NCBI RefSeq assembly: GCF_004138335.1 | Contig: NZ_RYFW01000004.1 | Location: 62,001 to 126,000, forward strand | DNA: 64,000 bases | Direction: 5' to 3' | From: Peristeroidobacter agariperforans | GTDB lineage: Bacteria; Pseudomonadota; Gammaproteobacteria; Steroidobacterales; Steroidobacteraceae | Part shown: positions 26,327-34,592 of the stretch, in pieces | Layout: every line of letters starts with the position of its first letter | How positions within the stretch are numbered: position 1 is the first letter of the stretch | Made by a program: the position numbers and the translations under genes | The notes under the pieces: model-generated | What the model was told of the DNA's origin: nothing | Database searches by the model: none | The model's input: only the letters and a program-made list of their open reading frames with translations

Positions 26327-27472
26327 ATGGCCAACATTCGCACGCACATGAGCTGCCCAGTACGTGTCCTGATCGCTATCTCAGCGCTGTTTGTTGCCGC
26401 ATGCGCCGGGATAAAGCCTGTGCGCACTCACGGCCCCATGGTCAGGGAGGTCAGTGACAGCCGATTCGATGCCTACCTACAGGAGATGGTCGAGAGGGAG
26501 CACTTCACCGGCGCTGCTTTGATCACGCGGGGAGGGGAGGTCGTCCACGCCAAAGCTTACGGCCAAGCAACGGGTAGCAGTGCGAATGAAGTTGATACGA
26601 AGTTTCACGTGGCGTCGATTACCAAGCAGTTCACTGCTGCCGCGGTCGTGCAACTCGTCGAGAAGGGAATGGTGAAGCTGGACAGCTCCATCAATAGTTA
26701 TCTGCCGCCGGAATACAGGTCCGAAAAGTGGGACGCCGTCACCGTTCACCATCTGCTATCTCACAGCAGTGGCATCGAGGATTACGCAGTTTTCAGGGAT
26801 TACTATCGTGTCACCAAAGGATTCTGTTCAGATGACACGGTTGATGGAATGGTGAGGGAGGCGATGAGCAAGGACCTCCAGTTTGTACCTGGTTCGAAAT
26901 ATTCATATACCAACCTCGGATACACGCTGCTCGGCTTCATCATCGAGCACCAGACGAAGACCAGGTACGAAGAATATGTGACAGACAACCTCCTCGATCC
27001 AATGGGAATGACGTCCTCGACGATTCATGGAGCCGGGCACATTCCGGCCGTCGATGAAGCGGCAGGCTTTCGATGGAGTGAAGAACGAGGCAAGCATGTT
27101 CCGGATGAAACCTGGTCTCTGCCTGCGACGGCGCCGGACGCGGGCCTGGTGACCACATTGGAGGACTTCGCCAAATGGATGCGGATCTACACCGCCGGGG
27201 AGCAAACGATCTTGAGCCAGGGCTCGATCAAGCTCATGTCCAGTCCGGCGATACAGATTGGCGCAGGCGGCCCCTTGGATTCGATGGGGTATGGGCTCTA
27301 TGTCGGCAGCCGCTTGATCGGCCACAGCGGTCGGGTCGTTGGCTTCAGCAGTCAGTTCATTTTCGACCGCGAGACTCAGTCGCTGATCGTAGTGTTCGCG
27401 AACGATGCAAGTAGCGACCCACAGCAAATAGCGTTGGGGCTGCTGACGATCTTGCTGACGCCCAAGCCGTGA
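26327..27472 (+). CDS. Class-C beta-lactamase-like serine hydrolase lipoprotein
   Basis: A 381-residue serine hydrolase of the AmpC/PBP4b/EstB group. A lipoprotein signal ends near ALFVAACAG (lipobox VAAC). The catalytic motif Ser97-I-T-Lys100 (VASITKQ), Tyr194-T-Asn196 (YSYTNLGY) and a late HSG (GHSGRVVGF) are all present. It could hydrolyse esters, D-peptides or beta-lactams; the family alone does not decide. It follows the two MBL genes after 56 bases on the same strand, and so may belong to the same LysR-controlled unit. Confidence 0.88.
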   Translation: MANIRTHMSCPVRVLIAISALFVAACAGIKPVRTHGPMVREVSDSRFDAYLQEMVEREHFTGAALITRGGEVVHAKAYGQATGSSANEVDTKFHVASITKQFTAAAVVQLVEKGMVKLDSSINSYLPPEYRSEKWDAVTVHHLLSHSSGIEDYAVFRDYYRVTKGFCSDDTVDGMVREAMSKDLQFVPGSKYSYTNLGYTLLGFIIEHQTKTRYEEYVTDNLLDPMGMTSSTIHGAGHIPAVDEAAGFRWSEERGKHVPDETWSLPATAPDAGLVTTLEDFAKWMRIYTAGEQTILSQGSIKLMSSPAIQIGAGGPLDSMGYGLYVGSRLIGHSGRVVGFSSQFIFDRETQSLIVVFANDASSDPQQIALGLLTILLTPKP

Positions 27473-27497
27473 TCTGCAATGCCCAATGCGCCGGCAG

Positions 27498-27992
27498 CTA
27501 CATCTTTTCGCCCGGTAGCGCGGCGGCTTGTTTGATCCAGCTCGTTAACTGCGCCTCATCCAGTTCGTCGTCTTCGCGGATATCGAAGTAGCGGACCGCC
27601 GGATATTTGCTGAGGCCCGGCGGAGCGGGTTTTAGCGACGAGCCGCGGAAGAAAGTCAGCTTCACGTACTTATCGAAGCAATGGAAGCTGAGGAACCAGA
27701 GATCGTGCTCCATGCCGTAGAACGGCGAGTTCCACTTCACTGCCTTGTGTACCTTGGGTACGGCCTTGGTAACCAGCGCGTCGATGCGTTTGCCCAAAGC
27801 GTTTTTCCAGCCGGGCATGGCGGCGATGTAGGCTTGCACCGGCTCATTGCCATAGCCTTTCGGGATTTGTGGGTTGCCGCCGGAGAGCAGGACGACTTGG
27901 TCGCCTGCTTTCGGCGCAAGCTTGGCCTTGGCTTTGGCTTTAGCGGCCGGCTTGCGCGGGCTGTTGCTCTTGGCCTTCGCCTTGGCAATCAC
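27498..27992 (-). CDS. DUF1801 protein with Lys/Ala-rich N-terminal tail
   Basis: A 164-residue protein. The first ~35 residues are almost only Lys, Ala, Pro and Ser (AKAKAKSNSPRKPAAKAK), like a histone H1 tail. A DUF1801 (YdhG-like) domain follows, with YIAAMPGWKNALGKRIDAL, KWNSPFYGMEH and FFRGSSLKP. The domain folds like a small alpha/beta protein and its function is unknown. Its ATG overlaps the stop of the small membrane protein gene upstream (ATGA). It is the last gene of the ArsR operon. Confidence 0.88.
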   Translation of the reverse strand: MIAKAKAKSNSPRKPAAKAKAKAKLAPKAGDQVVLLSGGNPQIPKGYGNEPVQAYIAAMPGWKNALGKRIDALVTKAVPKVHKAVKWNSPFYGMEHDLWFLSFHCFDKYVKLTFFRGSSLKPAPPGLSKYPAVRYFDIREDDELDEAQLTSWIKQAAALPGEKM

Positions 27993-28189
27993 GAAGGTTG
28001 CCTCGACTTGGAAAGGTACGGCTGAAAGAACATATACAAGCCGGTGAACAGCAGCGGGATGAGTGGGACCAGCGCCACAAAGCCGATCCAGGTCGCGTCG
28101 GATTTCTGAAACATCGCCACGATGTTTGCGATTACGGCGATCGTGAAGGTAATGGACAACCAGCGATGGGTTCGGCGAATCCAGCTCAA
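27989..28189 (-). CDS. Small membrane protein, two helices
   Basis: A 66-residue protein with two hydrophobic segments (about residues 11-25, SITFTIAVIANIVAM, and 35-58, FVALVPLIPLLFTGLYMFF) and a basic C-terminus. It lies between two DUF1801 genes in the ArsR operon, overlapping the downstream one by ATGA. No family is recognised with confidence; similar small proteins are often found next to DUF1801/SRPBCC genes. Confidence 0.75.
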   Translation of the reverse strand: MSWIRRTHRWLSITFTIAVIANIVAMFQKSDATWIGFVALVPLIPLLFTGLYMFFQPYLSKSRQPS

Positions 28190-28219
28190 GGGAAATCTCC
28201 TTTTTCAGCGTTGTGTTCT

Positions 28220-28678
28220 TTAACTTTTCTTGGCCGGCGAGCCGTTGCGGGCTACCGCAGCTTTGATGAGTGTCTTGAACGCGCGTGCGTCGACCTCTTC
28301 ACCTTCTTTGATGTCGATGGCGCGCCGCATGTTGCCTTCAAGGCTGGAGTTGAACAGCCTGGATGGATCGGGAACGCTCGCGCCGCGTGCGAACGTGAGT
28401 TTCACGTGCGACTTGTACGATTCGCCGGTGCAGATGATTCCATTGCGCGACCACACCGGGTTGCTCCACTTCCACTCCTCGATGATCTCGGGATCCGCTT
28501 CGAGGATCAGCTCGCGCATGCGCGCCAGCGTTTCGCCGCGCCAGCCATTGAGCTCGCGGATCCGGGCGTCGATGAGCTGAGAAGCGGACTTCCCGGTCTC
28601 GCTCGTGCCTGCAGCCTTCGCAGCGGCTTTCTTGGTCGTAGCTTTCGCTTTTGCTGTTTTCTTCGCGACGGGCGCCAT
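28220..28678 (-). CDS. DUF1801 protein, second copy
   Basis: A 152-residue DUF1801 protein, with an N-terminal tail of Lys, Ala and Thr (VAKKTAKAKATTKKAAAKAA) and then the domain IRELNGWRGETLARMRELI, EWKWSNPVWSRNG and FARGASVPDPS. It is a different branch from the copy downstream but has the same layout: basic tail plus domain. It follows the SRPBCC gene by one base and is part of the ArsR operon. Confidence 0.88.
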   Translation of the reverse strand: MAPVAKKTAKAKATTKKAAAKAAGTSETGKSASQLIDARIRELNGWRGETLARMRELILEADPEIIEEWKWSNPVWSRNGIICTGESYKSHVKLTFARGASVPDPSRLFNSSLEGNMRRAIDIKEGEEVDARAFKTLIKAAVARNGSPAKKS

Positions 28679-28679
28679 A

Positions 28680-29111
28680 TCAATTCACCTTTGCCAGAAC
28701 CTGCTCGAGATTGCCGAGGAACTGCGCCCACCCGGCCTTGGCGCCACCGTAGGCTTGCTTCTGTTCCTTGCGGAAGCCCGCCTGTTCCACTCGAAGATGC
28801 GTGCCTTTGCCGGTCGGCGTGAGCGTCATCGTCACCACGGTCTTGGTATCGAACGCCGGGTCATCGTGCGGGAAATTCCAGGCATAGGACAGCGTCTTGT
28901 GCTGCTCGATCGCCAGGACTTCGCAAGCCAGCACGCCGCCCCACTCGCCGCGCAGATTGAACTTGTGACCGACGACGGCCTGGAAATCGTTCTTCATCAG
29001 CCACTCTTCGATCAAGTGCTGCTGAGTGAGCGCGCGCCAGACCTTTTCCGGTGGAAACGGCAGCTCCCGTTCGACGACGGCAACGAGGGTTTCGGTCGCG
29101 GCGGTAGTCAT
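28680..29111 (-). CDS. SRPBCC (AHSA1-like) protein
   Basis: About 143 residues of the START/AHSA1 (activator of Hsp90 ATPase homologue 1-like) fold: ETLVAVVERELPFPPEKVWRALT and HLIEEWLMKNDF, then GEWGGVLACEVLAIEQHKTLSYAW. These small ligand-binding proteins are often encoded next to ArsR-type regulators, as here. The start at 29111 overlaps the stop of the ArsR gene (ATGA). The ligand is unknown. Confidence 0.88.
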   Translation of the reverse strand: MTTAATETLVAVVERELPFPPEKVWRALTQQHLIEEWLMKNDFQAVVGHKFNLRGEWGGVLACEVLAIEQHKTLSYAWNFPHDDPAFDTKTVVTMTLTPTGKGTHLRVEQAGFRKEQKQAYGGAKAGWAQFLGNLEQVLAKVN

Positions 29112-29431
29112 TGATCCATCCTCTTCAACAAATCTTCCAGCCGGTTGAACCGGCTTTCCCAAAAACCCGCCATCTGGCGGGTCCAGTCGATCAGCGGGCT
29201 CAGGGCGCCGAGCTGCGCGCTGTAATGGGTCTGGCGACCTTCCTGGCGGTCGCGGACCAGGCCGGCGAGCTTCAGCACGCCAAGATGTTTCGATACCGCC
29301 GGTTGCGAAATTCCGGCATGCGCGGTCAGGGCGCCGACGGTCTGCTCTCCTTCACGACACAATTGCTCGAAGATCTCGCGCCGGGTCGGGTCGGCGAGCG
29401 TTCTGAACAGCACATCGTGAGGGTTCGACAT
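29108..29431 (-). CDS. ArsR-family winged-helix repressor
   Basis: A 107-residue ArsR/SmtB-type regulator: VLFRTLADPTRREIFEQL, GISQPAVSKHLGVLKLAGLV and the wing DRQEGRQTHYSAQ. It has no Cys pairs of the classical metal sites, so a metal-independent SdpR/BigR-like mode is likely. It heads the operon with the SRPBCC, DUF1801, membrane and DUF1801 genes, and two operator-like repeats lie directly upstream. It is most likely an autorepressor. Confidence 0.9.
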   Translation of the reverse strand: MSNPHDVLFRTLADPTRREIFEQLCREGEQTVGALTAHAGISQPAVSKHLGVLKLAGLVRDRQEGRQTHYSAQLGALSPLIDWTRQMAGFWESRFNRLEDLLKRMDQ

Positions 29432-29436
29432 GATCG

Positions 29437-29478
29437 ATAACCGGCTGGCTATGGGTCGATATATAACCAGCCGGCTAT
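29437..29478 (-). promoter_or_regulatory. Tandem quasi-palindromic sites upstream of arsR
   Basis: ATAACCGGCTGGCTAT (29437-29452) and ATAACCAGCCGGCTAT (29463-29478) are two copies of one 16-bp element, 26 bases apart, each matching its own reverse complement at 12 of 16 positions or better. The inner CCGGCTGG and CCAGCCGG halves are exact reverse complements of each other. A TATATA stretch between them could be the -10 of the minus-strand promoter. They are likely binding sites of the ArsR repressor. Confidence 0.6.
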
Positions 29479-29562
29479 GCGTGAGTCAAGCCAGGCTCGC
29501 CTTGACGACTTCCCATAGAGCTAGCACATTGCCGCGAGCAGCTTATCGTGCGAGGGCCTGAG

Positions 29563-29922
29563 ATGAATTTCGCGCCGTACCACATTCGCCGACACCTCGG
29601 TTTCGCCGTCCTGCTCGCCGGGGCAATCGCGTTGAGCGGCTGTCAAACGGCGCCGAGCAAGGGATCGAGCAAGGGCACGATCCGCATCCTGCAGTCCGAG
29701 CCACTCAAAGTGCCGGACAACTGCGAAGCCAGCGGCAGTTATTTTGTCGAGTTCACCGTGATGAGCGACGGCAGCACCGACGACATCAAGGCGAGCTCCG
29801 GTCCCGCGTGCATACAGGAAGCGTTGGCGGCCTGGGTCAGTTCGTTCCGTTACGAAGCGCCGGGCCAGGAGATTCCATCGGGCGTCGAGTGGATGATGGT
29901 CACGGCTCAAAAAGGCTCATAG
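29563..29922 (+). CDS. Lipoprotein with TonB-C-like domain
   Basis: About 119 residues. A lipoprotein signal has the lipobox LSGC near residue 25 (AGAIALSGCQTAPSK). The rest resembles the TonB C-terminal/energy-transducer domain: YFVEFTVMSDGSTDDIKAS followed by CIQEALAAWVSSFRYEAP. It is short and lacks an N-terminal TonB anchor helix or a proline-rich region, so it is probably a stand-alone domain in the periplasm. GAGGG lies before ATG 29563, which makes it preferable to 29548. No partner is obvious. Confidence 0.65.
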   Translation: MNFAPYHIRRHLGFAVLLAGAIALSGCQTAPSKGSSKGTIRILQSEPLKVPDNCEASGSYFVEFTVMSDGSTDDIKASSGPACIQEALAAWVSSFRYEAPGQEIPSGVEWMMVTAQKGS

Positions 29923-30010
29923 TCGCAGCGCCGGCTCGCTTCGCAACCTTCCTCGAAATTGCCGCGTCCAACCGCCATGACGGCTCATACCGGGCCGACG
30001 TGGGTGTGGC

Positions 30011-31375
30011 ATGCGAAAGAAGATCTGGTGGATCGCCGCTGCGGCGTTGTTACTAGTCGGCGTGGTGTTGTTTGCCCTCGATCGCGAGCCACCGGCCGAC
30101 ACTCGATATACCGGCGCATATAGATTCGACGATGGCACGCTGATGATCGTCGGCCCACGCAACGGCAGCGAGCTGCGATTCAAATTAATGAATGGCGACA
30201 CCGGTGGACTCTGGCCCACCGATGAGCACGGCAAATACGAAGGCGGCGAAGGCTGGGCCGAGCGCGAGCCAGTCACCAATCGCGTCGAGTTTCAGCGCAA
30301 CAGCGCAGGTGATGTGGTCGGGCTGACGTGGCGGCGACTCGGCGACGTCAAATCACCCAGCGGTAATGCGATTCGCCTGCCGCTGCGTCAGGAGATCGTC
30401 ACGTTTCCCAGCGGTGAGCTCACCCTGCGTGGCAAGTTGATACTGCCTGAAGGCCAGGGGCCGTTTCCGATCATGATCACGGTGCACGGCTCCGAAGACT
30501 ACAGTGCCGTGGACCATTACGCAGATCCCTACGTTTACGCCGCCAACGGAATCGCAGCGTTTGTTTACGACAAGCGCGGCACCGGCGGTTCGGACGGAAC
30601 CTACACCCAGAATTTCCACGTGCTCTCCGACGACACCGTCGCCGCCGTTCAGTACGTGCGCAAGCGCCCGGAGATCGAAGGCGCCAAAGTGCATCTCGCC
30701 GGTTACAGCCAGGGTGGTTGGATCGCACCGCTCGCGGCGCTCAAAGATGGACACATCCGCAGCATCTTCGTCGGCTTCGGGGTCGCCCTGCCGGTGCTCG
30801 ACGAAGATCGCTGGGGTTATGTGTACGCGCTCCAGCAGCACGGGTTTGGCGACAAGGAGATCGCCGAAGTGGACAGCGTCGCCGCCATCCTCGGCGACAT
30901 CTTCGATCGCGGCCAGAACCGCTGGTCCGATTTGTCGCTGGCGCTGGACGAATCGCGCAGCAAGCCCTGGTTCGAGACTGCGAAGCACAGCGACTCCATC
31001 TTCGGCTCGATCGTCGGCGCCGAGATGCCGTTGTGGGTCGTGCGTCCGTACTTGTGGTGGAAGTATGGCCGCAATGATCCGCCGTTCATCGATCGTCTGT
31101 ACGATCCGGCCCAGACGCTCGCGAAGCTCGACGTGCCGAGCTTGTGGGTCTTCGGCGGCAAGGATTCGAGCGCACCGACGCAATGGAGCGTCGACGCACT
31201 GAGCAAGCTGCAGGCCGCCAACAAGCCCATCGAATATTTCATCTACCCCGACGCCGAGCACGGCATTACACGCTTCCAGCAGAAGGATGGCGGTGAGCGG
31301 GTAACGCTGGGCTTCGAAGACGGCTACTTGCAGCAGCAAGTGGACTGGTTCCGCAAGCAGAGCGGTTTGCTGTAA
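30011..31375 (+). CDS. Anchored/exported alpha/beta hydrolase
   Basis: A 454-residue protein. An N-terminal helix (IWWIAAAALLLVGVVLFAL) acts as signal or anchor. The region to ~135 is a beta-rich lead domain. The alpha/beta-hydrolase part carries MITVHGSEDYSA, YDKRGTGGSDG, the nucleophile elbow GYSQGGW (Ser near 237) and DAEHGITRF, with the late His. It resembles acyl-amino-acid/BAAT-like or dienelactone-type hydrolases with an N-terminal extra domain. The substrate is unknown. An intergenic hairpin and the PhoX gene follow. Confidence 0.82.
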   Translation: MRKKIWWIAAAALLLVGVVLFALDREPPADTRYTGAYRFDDGTLMIVGPRNGSELRFKLMNGDTGGLWPTDEHGKYEGGEGWAEREPVTNRVEFQRNSAGDVVGLTWRRLGDVKSPSGNAIRLPLRQEIVTFPSGELTLRGKLILPEGQGPFPIMITVHGSEDYSAVDHYADPYVYAANGIAAFVYDKRGTGGSDGTYTQNFHVLSDDTVAAVQYVRKRPEIEGAKVHLAGYSQGGWIAPLAALKDGHIRSIFVGFGVALPVLDEDRWGYVYALQQHGFGDKEIAEVDSVAAILGDIFDRGQNRWSDLSLALDESRSKPWFETAKHSDSIFGSIVGAEMPLWVVRPYLWWKYGRNDPPFIDRLYDPAQTLAKLDVPSLWVFGGKDSSAPTQWSVDALSKLQAANKPIEYFIYPDAEHGITRFQQKDGGERVTLGFEDGYLQQQVDWFRKQSGLL

Positions 31376-31400
31376 TACGAATGCAGTGGAATTGGAGTAC

Positions 31401-31423
31401 GCTGCGGTGTTCTCAGCCGCAGC
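31401..31423 (+). terminator. Hairpin after the hydrolase gene
   Basis: GCTGCGG (31401-31407) and CCGCAGC (31417-31423) form a 7-bp stem with a 9-base loop in the 66-base gap before phoX. There is no T-tract. It may be a weak terminator or a transcript-stabilising hairpin. Confidence 0.3.
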
Positions 31424-31441
31424 TATCGATGTCCACTGCTC

Positions 31442-33466
31442 ATGACCCGCCGTGCCCCTGACGCTCCCCTCTTCGAAGACCTGGTCGCGCAACGACTGAC
31501 TCGCCGCCAGATACTGCAGGCTGGCGCCGCGATTGCGCCGATGGCGCTGGTCGGGTGCGCGCCATTTGCGAGCTCCGATGCGAGCGCTTCGAAGATCTCA
31601 CAGCTGGGCTTCAAGCCCATTCAAGGCAGCAAGGCAGACGCCATCGTTTTGCCCTCGGGCTACTCCTACGACGTGGTGATTCGCTGGGGCGAGAGTCTGT
31701 TCTCTTCGGCGCCCGATCTCGACGCGACCAGGCTCGATGCGGGCGCGCTGTTCGAGTCCGGCGCTGCCGAGCACCAGCGCAGCCAGTTCGGACAGAACTG
31801 CGACGCCATCCATTTCTTTCCATTGAACGGTCGCAGCGATCACGGCGTGCTGTGCGTGAACAACGAGTACACGGATGACGCGCTGATGTTTCCTGGCCAC
31901 CCGGGATTTCGCGGCCTGCGCGGCGGGGTGAGTCGCGCGTTTGTGGAACAGCATCCGCAAGTCGTCGCGGTCGCCAAAGCGGCGCAGGGTGTGTCGATCG
32001 TCGAGATCAAGCGCGAGCGTGGTCGCTGGCGATTCGTGAAGGACTCGCGATACAACCGTCGCATCACCGCCGACACGCCCATCGACATCGGCGGGCCGGC
32101 GCGTGGCGCGGCGCTGATGCGCACCAAAGACGATCCGGCGGGTGCGCGTGCGTTCGGCACATTCGCAAATTGCGCCGGTGGCGAAACGCCGTGGGGCACT
32201 TATCTCACCGCCGAAGAGAACATCCAGGATTACTTCGCCAATCTGGATCAGCTGAAAGCGCGCCACGATGTCGATCCCTTCATCGTCGAATCGCACCGGC
32301 GCTTCCGCATGTGGAAGGCGCAGTCGCTCTACAACTGGGACATGGCCGATTCGCGGTTCAACCTGGCGGTCGCGCCGACCGAGCCGTTCCGCTTCGGCTG
32401 GATCGTCGAGATCGATCCGCTCGATCCGACCGGCACACCGGTCAAGCGAACTGCACTGGGCCGCTTCGCGCACGAGGGCGCGAGCCCGGTGATTGCCGGG
32501 AATGGTCGAGTAGCCGTCTACATGGGCGACGACGACAAGTTCGAGTACGTCTACAAATTCATTTCCAACGGACGCTTCGACCCGAAGAATCGTGCGGCCA
32601 ATCGCAATCTGCTGGATCAGGGTACGCTGCACGTGGCGCGCTTCGATGCCAGTGGCAAAGGGCAGTGGTTGCCATTGGTGTTCGATCCAAAGGGGCCGCT
32701 CAATGCCGCCGCCGGATTTCGCGATCAGGCCGACGTGCTCATCAAAGCGCGCATGGCGGCATATCTGCTGGGCGCGACACCCATGGATCGTCCCGAAGAT
32801 GTGGAAGCCAACCCGGCGACTGGCCGCATCTACATCGCGTGCACGCGCAACGAGAACCGCACGGTCGAGCCCGGCACCATCACGTATGGCGGCCGCGAGG
32901 TCGATACGCGGCCGAACGCAGCCAATCCGCGTGGCGCGAATAACTTCGGCCATATCATCGAGATCGCCGAAGCGGGCGAAGATCACACCTCGCTGGAGTT
33001 TTCCTGGGAGGTGTTCCTGCTCGCAGGCGATCCGTCCGGCGACCGCTTGATCACCGATCTGGATCGCATCAAGGTCGACAGCGTCTACTGCGCAGGCTAC
33101 GCCAAGGCCGACGATCTCAGCCCGATCGGCTCGCCCGACAACATCGGCTTCGATCGCGCCGGCAACTTGTGGATGGTGACCGACGGCACGCAGCCGGGCG
33201 TCAGCAACAACGGTTGCTGGGCGATGCCCACGACTGGCCCGAATCGCGGCCGCTTGCAACAGTTCATGAGCGGCCCGGTGGGTTGTGAAGTGTGCGGCTG
33301 TCAGTTCTCTCCGGATGACGAAACGCTGTTCATCAGCATTCAACATCCTGGCGAGGGCGGCACGACCGCCGCGCCGCGCAGTCACTGGCCCGATGGCGGC
33401 ACAAGTCAGCCGCGCGCCAGTGTGATCGCGATCCGCAAAGACGGCGGTGGCGTCGTCGGCAGCTGA
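31442..33466 (+). CDS. PhoX-family (DUF839) phosphatase
   Basis: A 674-residue exported protein of the PhoX/DUF839 family, which includes Ca/Fe-dependent alkaline phosphatases. A Tat signal (LTRRQILQAGAAIAP) is near residues 20-40, with a possible lipobox after it (LVGC). Typical PhoX stretches follow: LCVNNEYTDDALMF, NCAGGETPWGTYLTAEEN, AVYMGDDDKFEYVYKF, IACTRNENR, and CEVCGCQFSPDDETLF near the C-terminus. It would release phosphate from organic esters in the periplasm, although some members have other substrates. Its stop and the next, convergent stop are adjacent (TGATCA). Confidence 0.88.
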   Translation: MTRRAPDAPLFEDLVAQRLTRRQILQAGAAIAPMALVGCAPFASSDASASKISQLGFKPIQGSKADAIVLPSGYSYDVVIRWGESLFSSAPDLDATRLDAGALFESGAAEHQRSQFGQNCDAIHFFPLNGRSDHGVLCVNNEYTDDALMFPGHPGFRGLRGGVSRAFVEQHPQVVAVAKAAQGVSIVEIKRERGRWRFVKDSRYNRRITADTPIDIGGPARGAALMRTKDDPAGARAFGTFANCAGGETPWGTYLTAEENIQDYFANLDQLKARHDVDPFIVESHRRFRMWKAQSLYNWDMADSRFNLAVAPTEPFRFGWIVEIDPLDPTGTPVKRTALGRFAHEGASPVIAGNGRVAVYMGDDDKFEYVYKFISNGRFDPKNRAANRNLLDQGTLHVARFDASGKGQWLPLVFDPKGPLNAAAGFRDQADVLIKARMAAYLLGATPMDRPEDVEANPATGRIYIACTRNENRTVEPGTITYGGREVDTRPNAANPRGANNFGHIIEIAEAGEDHTSLEFSWEVFLLAGDPSGDRLITDLDRIKVDSVYCAGYAKADDLSPIGSPDNIGFDRAGNLWMVTDGTQPGVSNNGCWAMPTTGPNRGRLQQFMSGPVGCEVCGCQFSPDDETLFISIQHPGEGGTTAAPRSHWPDGGTSQPRASVIAIRKDGGGVVGS

Positions 33467-34561
33467 TCAACGTCGTCCGACCGGGAAGTACGCCAAGCCG
33501 AGTTGCGCGCCGATGTCGGGCGTGTTGCTGAAGTTGGAGATGTTCTCGGTGATCGCGAGGCTCCACTGCACGTGGCCGACCCGCTGTTGCAGTCCGATGC
33601 TCAGCTGATATTTGTTTTCGGTCAGTTCCTCGACGTCTTCGGCGTCCTGCACGGTGCTTCGGCTGGCGTACGCCTGCAGGATGGCCGTGGTGTTGCGAGT
33701 GATGCCGAAGCCATACCCGAGCAATGCCGTCGGAATGATTTGATGCTCGTCCGCGGGTGTTTCCGGGCCGCCTGCGTAGTACACGGCGCTACCAGCGATG
33801 TAGGCGGCGTGCCGGCCCCAGGTTCGTTGCAGCGTCAGCTGCGTGCCGTAGTCATCTCGGCCCGTCGACAACAGGAAACGTTCGCCGTCGATGGCGAATT
33901 TGGCCGCCAGTTCGAATACGACATCCCAACCGTAGCGAGGCTCGGGCAGCGAATAACGCAAGCCGAACACGGGATCGCCCCAGCCGCCCGGTGTCTGTGC
34001 GAGTTGTGAGAAGCTTGCGCCGCGCACGTTATAGACCATTTGAAACTGATTGCGTGCGACCAGGTCGCGGCCTTGCTGGCTGAATCCGACTGCGTCGTGG
34101 AACGATTCGATGGTGCTGTCGAGCACGCCGCGGCCGTAGCCGATGTAGGGCAGGCTCACGTAGGACGTCCACCAGGTGCTCAGGCGCTTGTGAATCACTA
34201 CGTCGATCAATCCGACTTCGGCATCGACGTAGTACGCGTCGCGGCCCATGTTCAGGATCTCGTCCGCGTCGGCGCGGCTCAGCGGCTCGCGAACTGCATT
34301 GCGAGCCTCGAGATATTCACGCACGTTGTCGCTCATCACGAAGGTGTTCTGATAGGCGGTCAACACCTCGACGGCAACGCTGTCCTGACGTGCATCCACG
34401 GTGTGTGCGGGCAGCATGTCCAGGCGAAACAAACCAAACGGCGTGAGATCGCGCCCGCGCAGCAGGCCGGGATGATTCCACTCGTCCTGATCGGCTGCGG
34501 AGGCCGCCGATCCGCACAAACAAATGACCAGCAGCGCGAAGCAGCTTCTACGTGCGGTCAT
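33467..34561 (-). CDS. DUF3187 outer-membrane beta-barrel-type protein
   Basis: A 364-residue protein with a cleavable signal (CFALLVICLCGSAASA). It matches the DUF3187 family: LLRGRDLTPFGLFRLDMLPAH, TAYQNTFVMSD, EVGLIDVVIHKRLS and alternating beta strands to the end, finishing in an aromatic strand (LGLAYFPVG). An outer-membrane barrel is likely. No transport substrate is known for the family. It is convergent with phoX and head-to-tail with the flavoenzyme gene at 34593. Confidence 0.75.
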   Translation of the reverse strand: MTARRSCFALLVICLCGSAASAADQDEWNHPGLLRGRDLTPFGLFRLDMLPAHTVDARQDSVAVEVLTAYQNTFVMSDNVREYLEARNAVREPLSRADADEILNMGRDAYYVDAEVGLIDVVIHKRLSTWWTSYVSLPYIGYGRGVLDSTIESFHDAVGFSQQGRDLVARNQFQMVYNVRGASFSQLAQTPGGWGDPVFGLRYSLPEPRYGWDVVFELAAKFAIDGERFLLSTGRDDYGTQLTLQRTWGRHAAYIAGSAVYYAGGPETPADEHQIIPTALLGYGFGITRNTTAILQAYASRSTVQDAEDVEELTENKYQLSIGLQQRVGHVQWSLAITENISNFSNTPDIGAQLGLAYFPVGRR

Positions 34562-34592
34562 ATTTGTCAGCTCCTTCTGGTGATATGACTCC

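Noticed and set aside
31598-33385. 595-residue open frame on the minus strand
   Set aside because: It is antisense to the well-supported phoX gene, with no family motifs and Arg/Ala-rich shadow composition typical of GC-rich DNA.
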